From positions 14,066-31,905 of the forward strand of contig PBUO01000001.1 in assembly GCA_002727895.1 (NCBI GenBank): a stretch of 17,840 nt of DNA, given 5' to 3'. The position numbers were made by a program, and so were the translations under genes. The stretch comes from Acidimicrobiaceae bacterium (GTDB taxonomy: Bacteria; Actinomycetota; Acidimicrobiia; Acidimicrobiales; MedAcidi-G1). The number at the start of each line of letters is the position of its first letter. The first letter of the stretch is position 1. Shown one piece after another: positions 15,959-17,840 of the stretch. Under the pieces are notes generated by a model. That model was not told the origin of the DNA. It saw only the letters and a list, made by a program, of their open reading frames with translations, and ran no database searches.

Positions 15959-16939
15959 TCAGCCGCCGGGCGCCAGGTCCCGTGCGGCGGCCATCGGGTC
16001 CACACCGGCCAGCGGCACGACGCTGAGGACCGGCGTGGTGACCCCGGCGTCCACGTACCGCTGGACGTGGGCCCGGCACTCGTCTGGGGTGCCGTGGATG
16101 AGCAGCTCGTCGACCACTCCGTCGGGCATGGCCTCGAGCGATCCCGCACGGTCTCCGGCGTCCCACCGTTCCCAATGCTCGCCGAGGGCCTCGGTCCGAC
16201 CCAGCCACTCGTGGAAGGCCCGGTAGACCGGGACGTTGACGTAGGCGGCCACCAGACGCTTCGCCTGGGCCACCACCGCCTCGCGGTCGGTCGACGGGCA
16301 AACGAAGAGACGCGCCACCACCTCGGGGCCCGGCCGTCCGGCCCCGGCAGCCGCGTCTCGGACGATGGCCGTGACAGTCCGGGCGTCGTCGACGGACAGC
16401 CAGTTGACGACCGCCCCATCGGACTCCCGCCCGGCCAGGCGGAGCATCCCCTCGCGGAGGGCGGCCACCACGATGGGTGGCGCCTCGACCGGCGGAGAGG
16501 CCAGGCGGAACCCGCGGACGTCGAAAGTCTCGTAGGTGCCGGTGACCTTCTCGCCGGTGAACGCCTCGCCCAAGAACCGAACGACGTCGCGGACCCGGGC
16601 GTAGGGAGCCCCGAAGTCGATCCCGTTCCATCGCTCCACGATGACGTTTGACGACGTCCCCAGGCCGAGGACGAACCGGCCGGGGGCCGCCGAGGCCAGG
16701 GCGGCCGCGCCCTGGGCCAGCAACGCGGGGCCACGGGTGAAAGCCGGGAGGATGGCCGTGCCGAGGCGCAACTCGGGCGCCCACACCGACGCCAGAGCCA
16801 GGGGCGTCAGGCCGTCGTGGCCGTCGGCCTCGGCCGTCCAGGCGTCGGTGTAGCCCAGCTCGACCAGATCGCGGTATCGGTCGGCCTGGGCGTGGAGCGG
16901 CCCGGCGAAGGGCACGGTCATGCCATAGCGGGCGGTCAT
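15959..16939 (-). CDS. LLM-class (luciferase-like) oxidoreductase, probably F420-dependent
   Basis: A 326-residue bacterial-luciferase-like TIM-barrel protein. Actinobacterial members mostly use coenzyme F420 rather than FMN; the cofactor cannot be proved from sequence. Visible features are an N-terminal strand YGMTVPFAG, the TDAWTAEADGHDGLTPLALAS block, LRLGTAILPAFTRGPALLAQ, and the GRFVLGLGTSSNVIVERWNG phosphate-loop region. Next comes FTGEKVTGTYETFDVRGFRL, and the C-terminal part contains the family's HGTPDECRAHVQRYVDAGV. The substrate is unknown. The ATG at 16939 overlaps the stop of the upstream thioesterase gene as ATGA, so translation is probably coupled and the two products may share a pathway in acyl-CoA or lipid metabolism (inference). 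The stop lies 23 bases from the Mug stop, tail to tail. Confidence 0.9.
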   Translation of the reverse strand: MTARYGMTVPFAGPLHAQADRYRDLVELGYTDAWTAEADGHDGLTPLALASVWAPELRLGTAILPAFTRGPALLAQGAAALASAAPGRFVLGLGTSSNVIVERWNGIDFGAPYARVRDVVRFLGEAFTGEKVTGTYETFDVRGFRLASPPVEAPPIVVAALREGMLRLAGRESDGAVVNWLSVDDARTVTAIVRDAAAGAGRPGPEVVARLFVCPSTDREAVVAQAKRLVAAYVNVPVYRAFHEWLGRTEALGEHWERWDAGDRAGSLEAMPDGVVDELLIHGTPDECRAHVQRYVDAGVTTPVLSVVPLAGVDPMAAARDLAPGG

Positions 16940-17751
16940 CCGACGATCTCTCCCTCTCGTGGGGACCGGTACTGGCAGGTCTGGCTGGCCGTGGCCATGA
17001 GGTGGCCGTCTTCCGACCACAGGTGCACCGTGCCATGCGCGTAGCCGTTGACGAGGCTGCTGATGCGCACGTCGACGAGGATCCACACGGTCTCGACGGG
17101 CTCCACGACCCGCAGCGTGTTGTCCAGGCTCTGGCCCCCGCTCAGGCCCCCGCCCACCGCGTCGCGGCCACCCCACGGGACGTAGTCACCGAGCACGGCG
17201 AGGAAGGCCGGGTCGACAACGAGGTGGTCGGGCACCCGGACCCACATGGCCACCCGACCGTCGTCCATGGCCGGCTCGTGGGCCGCCGTCCGACCGCGAA
17301 CCAGGCGCCGCTCGAGGTTGCCGGAGACCGACCGACCGGTGGCCCGGCTGGGAAAAGGCGGGCACTCGTCGGGTGACGGCGCCTCGGGCGGTGTGATCCA
17401 CACCCCGGACCGATCCACGTCACGGCAGCCCAGCGTGGCTATCACGGCCAGCACCTCGCGGCCGTCAACATGAGCCCGGGCCCGGGCTTGGGTGGTGGCC
17501 CGGCCCTCGGCCACCAGGTCGACCTCGATCCGGAGGTCCTCGTCTGGCAGGGCATGGGAGAGGAACTGGCCGGTGGCCCACACCATGGGGCGGCCCGAGT
17601 CGATCTCGAGGACCCGGACCGCTGCGCCGAGACCCGTACCACCGAACAGGCGTCCGGCACTGGAACACTCGTCCTCGGTGAGGGGGAGGATCCACGTCCG
17701 GGGTGCGTCGCCGGGTCGCATCTCGGCGCTGAGGTAGGGCCTGCGCTCCAT
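16936..17751 (-). CDS. TesB-like double-hotdog acyl-CoA thioesterase family protein
   Basis: A 271-residue protein with two hotdog halves, like acyl-CoA thioesterase II, which hydrolyses acyl-CoA to free acid and CoA. The first half has the hallmark RLFGGTGLGAAVRVLE (34-49) and GRPMVWATGQFLS (53-65). The second half has SLDN (208-211), VRISS (228-232) and Gln257 in TASQTCQYR, which align with the Asp, Thr/Ser and Gln of the TesB active site. The frame continues upstream past 17835. However, the codons above the ATG at 17751 often end in A or T and no longer look coding, so 17751 was chosen; a longer N-terminus extending past the window cannot be excluded. No Shine-Dalgarno is evident. It is the first gene of a coupled pair with the LLM oxidoreductase. 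Confidence 0.83.
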   Translation of the reverse strand: MERRPYLSAEMRPGDAPRTWILPLTEDECSSAGRLFGGTGLGAAVRVLEIDSGRPMVWATGQFLSHALPDEDLRIEVDLVAEGRATTQARARAHVDGREVLAVIATLGCRDVDRSGVWITPPEAPSPDECPPFPSRATGRSVSGNLERRLVRGRTAAHEPAMDDGRVAMWVRVPDHLVVDPAFLAVLGDYVPWGGRDAVGGGLSGGQSLDNTLRVVEPVETVWILVDVRISSLVNGYAHGTVHLWSEDGHLMATASQTCQYRSPREGEIVG

Positions 17752-17840
17752 CGACGGAGCATGCCCGCCGACGGTCCGAGGACCCCACCCGGGCGTATCT
17801 TCCGAGGTCAGAAAGTTTTCCGGGGCCACTGTCACAGACG

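Noticed and set aside
15153..17036. 627-codon open frame on the minus strand
   Set aside because: Antisense to the Mug gene and out of frame with the LLM gene, of Arg/Gly/Pro-rich composition; long spurious frames are expected at this GC content.
17752..17835. Longer start for the TesB-like protein
   Set aside because: Codons here often end in A or T, unlike the gene body, and the segment looks like promoter DNA; not fully excluded because the window ends here.

Overview
The window is a very GC-rich, gene-dense piece of bacterial chromosome. The gene content points to a high-GC actinobacterium: GTP-type PEP carboxykinase, a mycothiol-type deacetylase, a UvrD2-like helicase with HRDC domains, NucS mismatch endonuclease, an F420-type luciferase-like oxidoreductase and EttA. 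The combination resembles Acidimicrobiia more than mycobacteria, but that placement is inferred from gene style and was not computed. No rRNA, tRNA, CRISPR array, insertion sequence or phage gene is visible. This is core chromosome rather than a mobile island.

Layout. (1) 3-656 (+) is the C-terminal third of PEP carboxykinase, cut by the window edge. (2) 673-4107 (-) is a four-gene run read right to left: alpha/beta hydrolase, alpha-methylacyl-CoA racemase, LmbE/PIG-L deacetylase, and a small four-helix membrane protein. (3) 4194-9032 holds single genes in alternating orientation: an ElaA-type acetyltransferase (+), a zincin-like metallopeptidase (-), a UvrD2-like helicase with two tandem HRDC domains (+), exonuclease III (-) and a HAD hydrolase (-). 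(4) 9041-13798 (+) is a tight five-gene operon: ettA, a small two-helix membrane protein, cysQ, nucS and a geranylgeranyl-reductase-family flavoprotein, joined by an ATGA overlap or gaps of 1 to 16 bases. (5) 13799-14218 is the only long stretch without a confident gene. It holds a coding-looking but apparently frameshifted minus-strand ORF and a palindrome next to the following promoter. (6) 14219-15935 holds a PAP2 phosphatase (+), a 59-residue unknown protein (-) and a Mug/TDG-type uracil/thymine glycosylase (+). (7) 15959-17751 (-) is a translationally coupled pair, a TesB-like thioesterase then an LLM oxidoreductase.

Two themes stand out. First, DNA repair is concentrated here: the helicase, exonuclease III/AP endonuclease, NucS and Mug lie within about 11 kb, although they belong to separate transcription units. 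Second, eight genes have a TAnnnT hexamer 6 to 8 bases before a start codon with no Shine-Dalgarno between. This is the signature of leaderless transcription, and it was used to choose several starts. Genes inside operons instead show Shine-Dalgarno sequences or stop/start overlaps.

No wholly new multi-gene system is evident. The best leads are the duplicated HRDC domain, the Mug protein with what looks like a vestigial methyltransferase tail at its N-terminus, the uncharacterised membrane protein coupled to ettA in the nucS operon, and the broken small ORF before the PAP2 gene.
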